From contig NZ_CP027860.1 of NCBI RefSeq assembly GCF_003015185.1, forward strand, positions 930,001 to 994,000: a stretch of DNA of 64,000 nucleotides. Reading direction: 5' to 3'. A model generated the notes under the pieces. The model made no database searches and had not been told where the DNA came from. It worked only from the letters and a program-made list of their open reading frames with translations. The DNA comes from Ahniella affigens. GTDB taxonomy: Bacteria > Pseudomonadota > Gammaproteobacteria > Xanthomonadales > Ahniellaceae. Below are positions 10,283 through 18,804 of the stretch, in pieces (position 1 is the first letter of the stretch; every line of letters begins with the position of its first letter). The translations under genes were made by a program, and so were the position numbers.

Positions 10283-10656
10283 GTCAGCGCGCGGTCCGCG
10301 GAAGGGTGGCGCGGACAAGTCTGGCGCAACAGCGTAGAGCGTTGCGATGCACTGCGTGGCCTGGATGCCCATGACGCAGTCGTAGCCTGGTGCAGCGCTT
10401 GCCTTTTGTATGGAGCGAGCGAACATTCGTGGCGTGCCACGGGCCGCGACAGCGTCTGATTACGGTGATTACATGCCGGAGGGCGACTCGCTTTGAGCGT
10501 TGCGATCAACCGGCCGGGACGCGCTGGAAGCGGCAATTTGCCTGCCTGAACGAATCCCTTTGATAGTGCGAATATTCTACGGCGAGCGCCTAATGTGCAC
10601 CTTGCCGACGCATCTTGCGTGCAAGATGCATTCCCAAAAATCGTTGAGGAGGGTAC
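10283..10656. other. Intergenic region before the phasin gene
   Basis: 374 bp without a credible gene. The only clear structures are a perfect 9-bp inverted repeat close to the phasin gene (see separate entry) and a Shine-Dalgarno GAGGAGGG at 10646-10653. Short reading frames here lack ribosome sites. Confidence 0.6.
10610..10629. promoter_or_regulatory. Perfect palindrome upstream of phasin gene, candidate operator
   Basis: GCATCTTGC-GT-GCAAGATGC is a perfect 9-bp inverted repeat, 27 bp before the phasin ATG. The TTGC..GCAA core recalls the TGC-rich sites bound by PhaR-type PHB repressors, but no phaR gene is visible here. It could equally be an mRNA hairpin ahead of the ribosome site. Confidence 0.4.
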
Positions 10657-11226
10657 ATGAGCAAGTTCAAATCGAAAGGCAAAGCTAAGTCTGCGCCGGC
10701 TGCTGAAGCAGTCAGCGACAAGGCACAGAATCTCGTCGAGTCCGCCCAGCAGATCTGGATGGCCGGCATGGGCGCGTTTTCGCGTGCGCAGGAACAGGGC
10801 ACCAAGCTGTTCGAAGCGCTGGTGAAGGAAGGCGTGTCGCTGGAACAGAAGACCCGCAAGTTTGCGACCGGTAAGGTCGACAACGTGCGTGATGTGGTCG
10901 AGAACAAGGTTGAGCAGGTCAAGGAACGTGCGACCGATTCCTGGGAAAAGCTGGAAGGCATTTTCGAGACCCGCGTGTCGCGCGTGTTGGGCAAGCTCGG
11001 TGTTCCGGGTCGCGCTGAAATGGAAGCGCTGATCGCCCGCGTCGAAGAGCTGAACAAGGCCGTCCACAAGATGAACAAGCCGCAGGCTGCCACCAGCAAG
11101 CGCAGCACCAAGGCTGCCGCCGCAGCGGTCGTCGAAGCGGTGGCCGAAGCGGCCGCCGAAGCGCCGAAAGCAGTCAAGCGCACCGCCAAGCGTGCGGTCA
11201 GCAAAGCCAAGAAGGCCCTTGCTTAA
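10657..11226 (+). CDS. Phasin family protein (PhaF-like, with basic C-terminal tail)
   Basis: A 189-residue helical protein. Residues ~20-140 match polyhydroxyalkanoate granule-associated proteins (LVESAQQIWMAGMGAFSRAQEQGTKLFEALVKEG), predicted amphipathic coiled coil. The last ~45 residues are Ala/Lys-rich (AAEAPKAVKRTAKRAVSKAKK), resembling the histone-like tail of Pseudomonas PhaF that binds DNA and helps segregate granules. A strong GAGGAGGG ribosome site precedes it. No PHA synthase gene is in the window. Confidence 0.9.
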   Translation: MSKFKSKGKAKSAPAAEAVSDKAQNLVESAQQIWMAGMGAFSRAQEQGTKLFEALVKEGVSLEQKTRKFATGKVDNVRDVVENKVEQVKERATDSWEKLEGIFETRVSRVLGKLGVPGRAEMEALIARVEELNKAVHKMNKPQAATSKRSTKAAAAAVVEAVAEAAAEAPKAVKRTAKRAVSKAKKALA

Positions 11227-11280
11227 TCGATCTTGATCATCACAACAACGTCAGTATCTGGCCGCAAGGCTACGATCTTT

Positions 11281-11345
11281 AGCCCGCCCGTCGAACAACA
11301 CCGCGAGATCCCTCCCCTCCGGTCGACTGGCGGGCTTCTCTTTGT
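11281..11345 (+). terminator. Terminator-like long hairpin after the phasin gene
   Basis: AGCCCGCC(C)GTCGA pairs with TCGAC(T)GGCGGGCT across a ~28-base loop and is followed by TTCTCTTTG. It is 55 bp past the phasin stop. The long loop makes it weaker than a textbook terminator. Confidence 0.5.
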
Positions 11346-11420
11346 CTGAGAGGCGTCCGCTGCACATCGGTCCCAAGGTGTTTCTGGTGCCAACGTATAT
11401 CGTGCGGTTAGGCAGGATGT

Positions 11421-11480
11421 AAATCAGTCCATCTTGGACTTTCAGACCCGCATTGACCCTGACCTTGTTCAGATTCTCCT
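11421..11480 (-). repeat. Shortened copy of the five-hairpin dispersed element
   Basis: Read on the minus strand, this segment has TCTGAACAAG-GTCAG followed at once by TCAATGCGGGTCTGAAAG and TCCAAGATGGACTGATT. The same blocks form the first and last hairpins of the cassette at 41653-41816; the last block shares 33 of 34 bases. The middle hairpins of that cassette are absent here. The final stem AGTCCA/TGGACT can still form. Confidence 0.7.
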
Positions 11481-11962
11481 TGGATGTCGCGTCGCCGGGG
11501 TAGTGTGACCCGCGATCGGACGCTCGCCGCGTGATCAGTGCGGTGCAAAAAAGATTTTCGTAATCCTTCACGAAACGTTTGCAAGGGATCGCCCCCGCAT
11601 TGATTTCCGCCATTGCAATCGGTCTGAGGACTGATTTGCAACGCATTTCGCCGTGTCCGAGGCGCTACATAAGCGCTCTGCCGCGCCGCAAAAAGACTTT
11701 CAGAATTTGTGTCGCTATAAAACCGGGCGCTCGGCGTTTGGGTGGCAGTGCTTGGTCTTCGTACTGGCCTCTGCCCGAGCGTCAGCGACAGCGATAGAAG
11801 CTGTCCGCCCGAATCGCACCACACGTGCTTCTGCGTCGCGTGACGCAATGAGCCATGGTTGCGCAATCGGGTAGCGAAACAATAAGCGGCACCAACACAA
11901 AGGGCGTTGCCGAACGTATCGGCAGCGATAACGAGAATCGTACTTGGAGGAGTTCGTTGCAC

Positions 11963-13912
11963 ATGCATTATTCATCCCGCCGTTCCGTTCTGACGACCGC
12001 TCTGGCCATCGGCCTGTTTTCAACCAGCGTGTTGGCCAACCCGTTGGCGCAAAGCCGCAACACGCTCACCGAGCAAGAAGGTCTGGGCGATGACATCATG
12101 TTGTCGGCACCAGATATGGCCAAGATCAAAACAGAGGACGGCAAGACGGTCGGCGGTCCCTATCGTTACGGTGTGCAGGTTCCCGTCAATCTCAGTTCAA
12201 CCAACGGGCAATGGCGCAACTTGGGCAAAGGCCGCATGCGCTGGACGATGACGTTGGTGTCGCCGGCCGCGACCTCGCTCGACTTCCATTTCTCGCAGCT
12301 CAGCCTGCCAGAGAGCGCCACGCTTCGCATCCTCGGGACGGGTAAGGGGAACGCCCGCACCATTCAGTCCGCCGAAACGACTGGCGGTGAATTCTGGACA
12401 CCCTACGTGGCTGGCGAGCGAGCCACGCTGCAGATCGATGTTGATGCCGCCCAACAGAGCGCGGTCATTGCCGAACTGGCCAGCGCGACGCACGGCTACC
12501 GCGGGCTCTTTGATCAGGATCAGGCCAAGTCAGGCTCCTGCAACGTCGATACGATCTGCCCAGCGGGCGACGCATGGCGCGATCAGATCGATTCGGTCGG
12601 CCACTACACATTCAGCTCGGGCGGCAGCTCGTATGTGTGTACGGGTAGCCTGATCGGTAACACGAGTCTGAACAGCACGCCCTATTTCTTGACCGCCAAT
12701 CACTGCGTGAGCACGCAGACCGTGGCCAGCACCATCGTCGTGTACTGGAACTACCAGAGTTCGACCTGCCGGACGCCGGGTTCGTCGTCCAGTGGTACGC
12801 CGCTGTCGCGTTCAATCGCGACGCACTCGCAGTCTGGCACGACGCTGACGGCAACGAATGCCGCCAGCGACTTCGCCTTGCTGCGCTTGAACAGCAACGT
12901 ACCGGCGGGTGCCAATCCGTACTTCTCGGGTTGGGACGCGACCGGTGCCATTCCAAGTTCGGCAGTGGGAATTCATCATCCAGCTGGTCACGAAAAGCGT
13001 ATTGCGGTCGAGAACAATGCGCTGACTGTTTCTGGTTACAGCGGCGCGGCCGGAACGTCACACTGGCGCGTGAATGATTGGGACCAAGGCACGACTGAAG
13101 GCGGTTCGTCGGGTTCTGGCCTCTGGGACCAGAACAAGCGCCTGGTCGGCCAGTTGCACGGCGGGTCGGCCGCGTGCGGCAACAATCTCTCTGACTACTA
13201 TGGTCGGTTATCGGTGTCCTGGACGGGTGGCGGCACCAATGCCACGCGTCTGTCGAACTGGTTGAGCCCGAGTGGTGCCACGACCTTGAACGGCTATCGC
13301 CCCGGTACTTCGGGCAACGTCGCGCCGACCGCAAACTTCAGCGTTACGACTAGTGGTCTGACCGCCAACTTCACGGATTCCTCCACGGATAGCGACGGCT
13401 CGATTGCGTCGCGTTCGTGGAACTTTGGTGATGGCACGACGAGCACGGCGACGAACCCGAGCAAGACTTATAGTGCCGCTGGCACGTACAGTGTGTCGCT
13501 GACGGTGACCGACAATGGTGGTTTGACGAACACGCGCACGCAATCGGTAACAGTCAGCACAACGGGCGGACGTCAGACGTACACCAACACCACGGACTAC
13601 ACGATCAGCGACAACACGACGGTCAATAGCCCGATCACCGTGTCTGGTCGCACCGGCAATGCGCCGAACAACGCGTCGGTGACGGTCGCGATCGTGCATA
13701 CCTACCAGGGCGACCTGAAAGTGGATCTGGTGGCACCCGATGGCACGCTGTACAACATCCACAACCGCACCGGTGGTGGCACGGACAACATCAACAAGAC
13801 CGTGACGCTGAACGTGTCGTCCGAAGTGCTGAACGGCACTTGGAACCTGCGCGTCAACGACAACGCGGGTGGTGACGTGGGCTACATCAACTCTTGGTCG
13901 GTGAACTTCTGA
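11963..13912 (+). CDS. Secreted lysyl-endopeptidase-like serine protease with PKD and P domains
   Basis: 649 residues. Signal peptide (1-24, ...STSVLA), an N-terminal pro-region, then an S1-fold protease domain with predicted triad H247 (LTANHCV), D303 (SDFALLRL) and S383 (EGGSSGSGLW), followed by LVGQLHGGSAACG; this GSSGS form and the LHGG are typical of Achromobacter protease I / lysyl endopeptidases. A PKD domain follows (~452-533, SRSWNFGDGTTSTATNPSKTY) and then a proprotein-convertase P domain (~535-649, VAIVHTYQGDLKVDLVAPDGT). The ATG with GGAGGAG 10 bases upstream is preferred over an upstream in-frame codon. Lys specificity is inference. Confidence 0.93.
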   Translation: MHYSSRRSVLTTALAIGLFSTSVLANPLAQSRNTLTEQEGLGDDIMLSAPDMAKIKTEDGKTVGGPYRYGVQVPVNLSSTNGQWRNLGKGRMRWTMTLVSPAATSLDFHFSQLSLPESATLRILGTGKGNARTIQSAETTGGEFWTPYVAGERATLQIDVDAAQQSAVIAELASATHGYRGLFDQDQAKSGSCNVDTICPAGDAWRDQIDSVGHYTFSSGGSSYVCTGSLIGNTSLNSTPYFLTANHCVSTQTVASTIVVYWNYQSSTCRTPGSSSSGTPLSRSIATHSQSGTTLTATNAASDFALLRLNSNVPAGANPYFSGWDATGAIPSSAVGIHHPAGHEKRIAVENNALTVSGYSGAAGTSHWRVNDWDQGTTEGGSSGSGLWDQNKRLVGQLHGGSAACGNNLSDYYGRLSVSWTGGGTNATRLSNWLSPSGATTLNGYRPGTSGNVAPTANFSVTTSGLTANFTDSSTDSDGSIASRSWNFGDGTTSTATNPSKTYSAAGTYSVSLTVTDNGGLTNTRTQSVTVSTTGGRQTYTNTTDYTISDNTTVNSPITVSGRTGNAPNNASVTVAIVHTYQGDLKVDLVAPDGTLYNIHNRTGGGTDNINKTVTLNVSSEVLNGTWNLRVNDNAGGDVGYINSWSVNF

Positions 13913-14215
13913 TTGGTGCGATCGGCCGCAGACGAATGCGGTCGTCCACTCGTGACAGAAAAAGCAGGCTGTGGCGACACAGCCTGCTCTTTTTTTTGCC
14001 CCGAATCTGGGTGTTGGCAGCACGAATTCGAGCGTTCCGGGCTTTGAGATTGAGCTCGGGCGTGTTCCGGAATGAGCGCGCGTTAGATGGTCGGGGATGA
14101 ATGCGGCTGCCACACCCGGCGTCCGTACGGCTCGAACCGCTCCCTGTTTCGGCAGCCGGTTGCGTCTTCCGGTGCCTATTGTGTTTTAGCAGATGAGGAA
14201 TATGATGACCATCAT
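13913..14215. other. Intergenic region between protease and tetR
   Basis: About 300 bp holding the protease terminator at its left end and the tetR operator at its right end. I see no gene in between. Confidence 0.6.
13963..13997 (+). terminator. Rho-independent terminator of the protease gene
   Basis: Perfect 11-bp stem AGCAGGCTGTG / CACAGCCTGCT with loop GCGA, followed by CTTTTTTTT. It lies 51 bp past the stop codon. Confidence 0.95.
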
Positions 14216-14217
14216 AT
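14200..14217. promoter_or_regulatory. TetR-type operator overlapping the tetR start codon
   Basis: ATATGATG-AC-CATCATAT is a perfect 8-bp inverted repeat; its last bases are the first two bases of the tetR ATG. The same half-sites recur at 14836-14853 upstream of the SDR gene, which strongly suggests one repressor controls both. Confidence 0.8.
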
Positions 14218-14797
14218 GAAGAAGCAAACGCCAAGCGCCAAGAATGCTACCCACGACCGGATCGTCGACGCCGCCGCTCGGGCAATCCGGCGTAGCGGTT
14301 ACCATGGGACCGGTGTTGCAGACATCATGAAGGACGCCGGGCTCACGCATGGCGGCTTTTACGCGCACTTTGCCTCGCGTGAAGCCATGCTGGTCGAAGC
14401 CGCGGATCGGGCAGGTTCGGAAGCAGTGGCGCTAATGACCGAGATCGCGAACGCCTCGCCACCGCAACACGCACTGCGGGAGATGCTGCAGGCCTATCTG
14501 TCGGATGCTCACGTCGAGAATATCGAGACGGGCTGTGCGATTGCCGCGCTTGGCTCGGAAATGCCACGCCAGGCGTCCGAAGTACGACGGGCCGCGACCC
14601 GGCGCATCAAGGAGATGATCGACCTGTTTACGCGCCAGATGCCGGACTGGGGCAAGCCATCTGCGCATGAGCGGGCGCTGGCGACAGCAGCCACCTTGGT
14701 CGGCGCGCTCGTGCTGGCGCGTGCCGTGGATGACCCAGCACTATCTGAAGCCCTGCGCGATGCTGCGCTGAACCACCTGTTGCCACCCCATCCCTAA
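14216..14797 (+). CDS. TetR/AcrR family transcriptional regulator
   Basis: 193 residues with the TetR N-terminal HTH (HDRIVDAAARAIRRSGYHGTGVADIMKDAGLTHGGFYAHFASREAML, the GGFYxHF recognition helix being diagnostic) and a helical ligand-binding C-terminal half. Predicted repressor of itself and of the following SDR-MDR-thioesterase genes through the paired ATATGATG palindromes. The ATG lies inside the operator; GAGGAA sits ~15 bases upstream, farther than usual, so the start or the mode of initiation is uncertain. The inducer is unknown. Confidence 0.92.
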   Translation: MKKQTPSAKNATHDRIVDAAARAIRRSGYHGTGVADIMKDAGLTHGGFYAHFASREAMLVEAADRAGSEAVALMTEIANASPPQHALREMLQAYLSDAHVENIETGCAIAALGSEMPRQASEVRRAATRRIKEMIDLFTRQMPDWGKPSAHERALATAATLVGALVLARAVDDPALSEALRDAALNHLLPPHP

Positions 14798-14835
14798 CGC
14801 CCAGTGAGCTGGAGCGGACGTCGTTTCGCCCACAA

Positions 14836-14853
14836 ATATGATGAGCATCATAT
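14836..14853. promoter_or_regulatory. Second TetR-type operator, upstream of the SDR-MDR-thioesterase genes
   Basis: ATATGATG-AG-CATCATAT has the identical 8-bp half-sites as the operator at the tetR start and differs only in the 2-base spacer. It lies 28 bp before the SDR start codon, where a bound repressor would block a promoter in the tetR-SDR gap. Confidence 0.8.
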
Positions 14854-14881
14854 CCACTCAGTTGTCGAGGACCTGTCGCAA

Positions 14882-15709
14882 ATGAACAACACTCACCCTA
14901 TCGCACTCGTGACCGGCGCATCGTCGGGCATCGGTCGCGTCACCGCAGAACAGTTGGCCTTGGCTGGATACAAAGTCTACGGCACCAGCCGAACTCGAAC
15001 CGCAACGGCACCCCCGTCGTTCGAGACGCTCATTCTTGATGTCAACAGCGACGATTCGGTAAATGCCGCAGTCGCCGAACTCATTCGTCGCGAGGGCCGA
15101 ATCGATCTGCTCGTCAACAACGCTGGCTTTGGCATTGCACCGGCAGGTGCCGAGGAAAGTTCCATGGCTCAAGCTCGCGCCATCTTCGATACGAATTTCT
15201 TTGGCCTCATTCGGATGACCCAAGCGGTCCTCCCGCAAATGCGGCAACAACGCGCAGGCCGAATTATCAACATTGGCTCGGTCCTCGGCTTTCTGCCGAT
15301 GCCGTACGCCGCTCTATACGCAGCAACGAAGCATGCGGTTGCGGGCTACTCGGAATCGCTCGACCATGAAGTGCGATCGCACGGCGTTCGCGTCATCGTC
15401 ATTGAACCGGCCTACACGAAGACACAGTTTGACGCCAACATGATCCCACCTGACCGACCGATCGGCGCGTACGCCGACATTCGCGCGAGCTTGGCGAAAA
15501 CGATTCAGCAGATCATGGTCAACGCCGATGCACCCGACGTGGTGGCCAAGGCCGTGCTGAAATCCGCCGCGGCAAAGCAGCCAGATCTCCGCTATACCGC
15601 AGGCACACTGGCCGGCCGGCTCCGGCTGCTGCGGCGCTTCGCGCCGGCAAAGATCTTGGACCGGGGAATCCGGAAAGACTTGGGACTCGACGTCGGGGTG
15701 TCGTCATGA
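14882..15709 (+). CDS. Short-chain dehydrogenase/reductase
   Basis: 275-residue NAD(P)-dependent oxidoreductase with TGASSGIG (cofactor binding, residues ~11-18), NNAG (~78-81), catalytic Ser in NIGSVLGF and YAATK (Tyr/Lys pair). The substrate cannot be read from sequence; the layout resembles classical SDRs acting on ketones or steroids. GAGG lies ~11 bases before the ATG. Its stop overlaps the next gene (ATGA), forming a coupled operon under the TetR operator. Confidence 0.93.
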   Translation: MNNTHPIALVTGASSGIGRVTAEQLALAGYKVYGTSRTRTATAPPSFETLILDVNSDDSVNAAVAELIRREGRIDLLVNNAGFGIAPAGAEESSMAQARAIFDTNFFGLIRMTQAVLPQMRQQRAGRIINIGSVLGFLPMPYAALYAATKHAVAGYSESLDHEVRSHGVRVIVIEPAYTKTQFDANMIPPDRPIGAYADIRASLAKTIQQIMVNADAPDVVAKAVLKSAAAKQPDLRYTAGTLAGRLRLLRRFAPAKILDRGIRKDLGLDVGVSS

Positions 15710-16737
15710 AGGCTTACGTTTTGGACCGATACGGACGCAAGGGCCATGGCGCGATCCGCGACATGCCGGAACCAACACTTGGCGAGCAAGATGTTCTTGT
15801 CGAAATTCATGCCGCCGGGGTCAACCCTCTGGACGCCAAGATTGCGCACGGCGAGTTCAAGCTCGTCCTCCCTTATCGTCTCCCACTGATCCTGGGCAAC
15901 GAAATGGCCGGGATCGTGCGCCGTGTGGGTGCACGCGTCACCCGATTCAAGCCAGGTGATGCCGTGTACGCGCGACCCGACAAAAATCGAATTGGTACCT
16001 TCGCAAACTACATTGCGGTGAACGAGGCGGACGTCGCCACCAAGCCGGAGTCGCTGTCGATGGAACAGGCCGCGTCGCTGCCACTGGTCGCCTTGACCGC
16101 ATGGCAAGTTCTGGTTGAGCGCGCCAATCTGCAAAAGGGTCAAAGAGTGTTCATCCAGGCCGGGTCGGGTGGCGTTGGGACGCTTGCGATCCAGCTGGCC
16201 AAACACCTTGGTGCATTTGTCGCGACCACCACCAGCAACGCCAACATCGGTCTCGTGAAGAGCCTCGGTGCCGATGTGGTCATCGACTATGGCAAGGAAG
16301 ACGTCGCGACCGTGCTCCGCGACTACGACGTCGTGCTGCACAGCCTGGGTGCGGATCAGCTGGAGCAATCTCTGCGAATTCTGAAGCCGGGTGGCAAGCT
16401 CATATCGATCTCGGGCCCACCTGATGCCGACTTTGCCAGGGCGCTGGGGATGTCGTGGCCAATGGTGTCCGTCATGAAGCTATTGAGCTACCGCATCAGA
16501 CGAAAAGCGAAACGGCTTGGGGTTCACTACTCGTTTGTGTTCATGCGCGCCCAAGGCGATCAGTTAGGGCAAATCGCAGCGTTGGTTGACTCGGGCGCGA
16601 TTCGGCCCGTGCTCGACCGGGTCTTTCCCTTCGAATCGACTGCTGATGCTTTGGCTTACGTGGAAACGGGCAGGGCGAAAGGCAAGGTCGTCGTTAGCAT
16701 GAAGCCGAGCAGCGCAGACCCGGGAGCTTCCTCATGA
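15706..16737 (+). CDS. NADP-dependent medium-chain oxidoreductase (quinone reductase-like)
   Basis: 343 residues of the zinc-independent MDR family: N-terminal GroES-like domain (EIHAAGVNPLDAKIAHGEF) and a Rossmann domain with GSGGVGTLAIQLAKHLGA. Lacks the Cys/His zinc ligands of true alcohol dehydrogenases, so a quinone or enone reductase activity is more likely. It overlaps the SDR upstream and the thioesterase downstream by 4 bp each. Confidence 0.93.
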   Translation: MKAYVLDRYGRKGHGAIRDMPEPTLGEQDVLVEIHAAGVNPLDAKIAHGEFKLVLPYRLPLILGNEMAGIVRRVGARVTRFKPGDAVYARPDKNRIGTFANYIAVNEADVATKPESLSMEQAASLPLVALTAWQVLVERANLQKGQRVFIQAGSGGVGTLAIQLAKHLGAFVATTTSNANIGLVKSLGADVVIDYGKEDVATVLRDYDVVLHSLGADQLEQSLRILKPGGKLISISGPPDADFARALGMSWPMVSVMKLLSYRIRRKAKRLGVHYSFVFMRAQGDQLGQIAALVDSGAIRPVLDRVFPFESTADALAYVETGRAKGKVVVSMKPSSADPGASS

Positions 16738-17201
16738 GCATGATCCACGAATTGCTGGGGGACGACGGCGTGAACCTAACGGGTGTGCAACAACTGCGCG
16801 CCTTGATGGCTGCGGGCCGACAGCCAGGGATCGGCGAGTCGTTGCAGTTCACTCTCGTCGCAGTTGACACTGGATTCGCTGCATTCGAGGGCGTGCCAGG
16901 GCAGCACGCTTACAATCCCATCGGCATGGTTCATGGCGGTTACGCCGCCACGCTGTTGGATTCCGCCTGTGGCTGCGCGGTGCACGCAAGTCTGGCGGCG
17001 GGGCAGTCCTACTCGACACTCGAGATCAAGGTTGCCTATCACCATGCACTGACCGATCAGACCGGCAAGGTTCGTGCCGAAGGCCGAGTCGTTTCAATGG
17101 GTCGACGCGTTGCTTACGCGGAAGCGCGCTTGCTCGATGCAGGTGGCAAATTGTTCGCTTCCGCCTCGTCAACGCTACTCATCAGGGATCGGCGACCGTG
17201 A
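16734..17201 (+). CDS. PaaI family hotdog thioesterase
   Basis: 155 residues with the hotdog-fold core GMVHGGYAATLLDSACGCAVHASL and a following YSTLEIKVAYHHAL strand, the PaaI/YbgC-like acyl-CoA thioesterase pattern (the Asp of LLDSA is the usual catalytic acid). Last gene of the TetR-controlled set; with the SDR and MDR it could detoxify or recycle an acyl or aldehyde compound, which is inference. Convergent with the MobA-like gene 55 bp away. Confidence 0.9.
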   Translation: MSMIHELLGDDGVNLTGVQQLRALMAAGRQPGIGESLQFTLVAVDTGFAAFEGVPGQHAYNPIGMVHGGYAATLLDSACGCAVHASLAAGQSYSTLEIKVAYHHALTDQTGKVRAEGRVVSMGRRVAYAEARLLDAGGKLFASASSTLLIRDRRP

Positions 17202-17256
17202 GACCATGCGCAATCGCCCGCGTCGCGCGATCATCAGCCGCGAACTTACTGCGCGT

Positions 17257-17859
17257 TTAAGACGGCGGCTGCCAGCTCGCCATGACGGCGAGGTCTGCAA
17301 TGGTATCGACATCGCCTGGTGGCCATGGCGCGGGCCAATCGATGACCGCATCGTCTGGCGCAGTGCGCAGCAACTCTCTGGCGCCGCGGTCGCCGGACAG
17401 CGTCAACAAGTCGGCAAAGCGTCCGCGTGAAAACACCGCAGGCGCACCGCGACGGCCGGCGATTGTGCTGGCGACCATTCGATTCGGATACTGCAGAGCG
17501 AGATCGAATAGGGCCGAGAGCCAACGCGCATCGACGGCATACTGATCGACGGGCAGTACGCACAGGAACTGAATGCGGTGGTCGCTGATGGCGGTCGTGG
17601 CAGCGACTCGTAGTGACGCGGACATGCCTTCGTCCGCATTGGAAACGGACAGACGACGCGCGCCGAATGCCGATGGCAGAGACGCGCTCAGAAGTGACTG
17701 CGCGTCTGACTCGGTGAACCACGCCGCGGCACCTGCGCCGCTTGCTGCTTCGACAGCACGCGCGAGCAACTTTTGACCAGCAAAGGACACCAGTGCTTTC
17801 GGCTGACCCAGGCGCAGTGATGCCCCCGCTGCGAGAATGACGACGGCCCGGTCAGTCAT
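17257..17859 (-). CDS. MobA-like nucleotidyltransferase (molybdenum cofactor maturation)
   Basis: 200 residues beginning with the NTP-transferase signature VILAAGASLRLGQPKALVSFAGQKLL and containing LCVLPVDQYAVDA and PGDVDTIADL, as in MobA/MocA proteins that attach CMP or GMP to molybdopterin. Last gene of the minus-strand molybdenum hydroxylase operon and overlapping xdhC, so a role in making the cytidylated cofactor of the neighbouring IorB-like enzyme is likely. Confidence 0.9.
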   Translation of the reverse strand: MTDRAVVILAAGASLRLGQPKALVSFAGQKLLARAVEAASGAGAAAWFTESDAQSLLSASLPSAFGARRLSVSNADEGMSASLRVAATTAISDHRIQFLCVLPVDQYAVDARWLSALFDLALQYPNRMVASTIAGRRGAPAVFSRGRFADLLTLSGDRGARELLRTAPDDAVIDWPAPWPPGDVDTIADLAVMASWQPPS

Positions 17860-18797
17860 TCTGGTTCGTTGAACGCAAACTGGCGCCAGTGCTGCCAGAG
17901 TTCGGCAAGCATCGAAATCGCAAGCTCATTTGGATCGCGCGTGCGGGATAACAGCCCAAACGGGCCGCGCAGTCTGGCAAGCGAGGTCGGATCAACGCCG
18001 GCTGCACGCAGAAGGTCCAATCGTTGCGTCTGCGCGCGGACACTGCCCATGGCGCCGACGACAAATGCTGGGCTTGCCAGGGCCGCACGTAGGAAGGGCA
18101 CCTCTTGCTCATGCTCATGAAACAGTGTCAGTGCCGCTGTCCAAGCATCAATCGGAAGCACCGGCCATTGCGATTCGACGGGTTCTTGAGCGTCGATACC
18201 GGCTGCCGCGAGTGCTTGACGCAAGCCCTGGTCGCGGGTCAGCGCGAGGACGTCGATATTCGCTTGAGCCGCCAACAGCGCCATGGCGCGAAGGTTTTCA
18301 CTCGCGCCGGCGATCAGCAAGCGCATGCTCGGCGGGACGACGACGTCGGCGTCTTCTGGATTGCTGAGCGTTGCTGGGGTTGTTGCGGATTCCCAGCGAA
18401 GCGACACGAGCGTGCGGGCAGTGAGTGCAGCGGCGATCTGGTCTATCGTGTGAATCGGCAACGCGCCATCGAACTGCAGATCGAGCCCGCTGCCGCACGG
18501 CAGCACCACATCGACATAAGGCGAATCCGCACCAAATCGGATGCGCCGGCTCAAACCATCGGCCCGCGCCGCATGGGCCTCGGCGATCACCGCGGCATCC
18601 AGGCAGCCGCCAGAGAGCGACCCAGCGACTTCGCCATGTTCGGTCACCGCGAGTTGCGCACCGCGTCGGCGCGGCGCACCTCCCGCGATGCCCAGCACCG
18701 TCACTAGTGCGCAGCGCTCACCACGCTGATGCGCGGCCGTCAACAGATGCAAGGGCGTGGGTGCTGGCGACCGCCAGGTGTCGGGCCACGCCACCAT
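17856..18797 (-). CDS. XdhC/CoxI family molybdoenzyme maturation protein
   Basis: 313 residues. The N-terminal XdhC/CoxI domain has ALVTVLGIAGGAPRRRGAQLAV and GSLSGGCLDAAVIAEA (the conserved S-G-G-C-x-x), and the C-terminal XdhC Rossmann domain has LLIAGASENLRAMALLAA and FVVGAMGSVRAQTQRL. These proteins bind and insert the sulfurated molybdenum cofactor. The ATG at 18797 was chosen; longer frames extend into the IorB-like gene, whose stop is 8 bp upstream. Confidence 0.92.
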   Translation of the reverse strand: MVAWPDTWRSPAPTPLHLLTAAHQRGERCALVTVLGIAGGAPRRRGAQLAVTEHGEVAGSLSGGCLDAAVIAEAHAARADGLSRRIRFGADSPYVDVVLPCGSGLDLQFDGALPIHTIDQIAAALTARTLVSLRWESATTPATLSNPEDADVVVPPSMRLLIAGASENLRAMALLAAQANIDVLALTRDQGLRQALAAAGIDAQEPVESQWPVLPIDAWTAALTLFHEHEQEVPFLRAALASPAFVVGAMGSVRAQTQRLDLLRAAGVDPTSLARLRGPFGLLSRTRDPNELAISMLAELWQHWRQFAFNEPE

Positions 18798-18804
18798 GCT
18801 GGTT

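Larger units (their letters stand above)
11227..11962. other. 736-bp non-coding stretch with a dispersed-repeat copy
   Basis: No credible gene. A minus-strand open frame at 11251-11646 has no ribosome site and no recognisable motif; part of it is the dispersed repeat described separately at 11421-11480. The left part holds a terminator-like hairpin behind the phasin gene, and the right part presumably carries the protease promoter. Base composition is lower in GC than the flanking genes. Confidence 0.6.

Noticed and set aside
11251-11646. 131-codon minus-strand frame with fairly coding-like codon use
   Set aside because: No ribosome site, no recognisable motif, and its middle is the dispersed repeat also found in non-coding DNA at 41.7 kb. 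It could be a decayed gene but I cannot support it.
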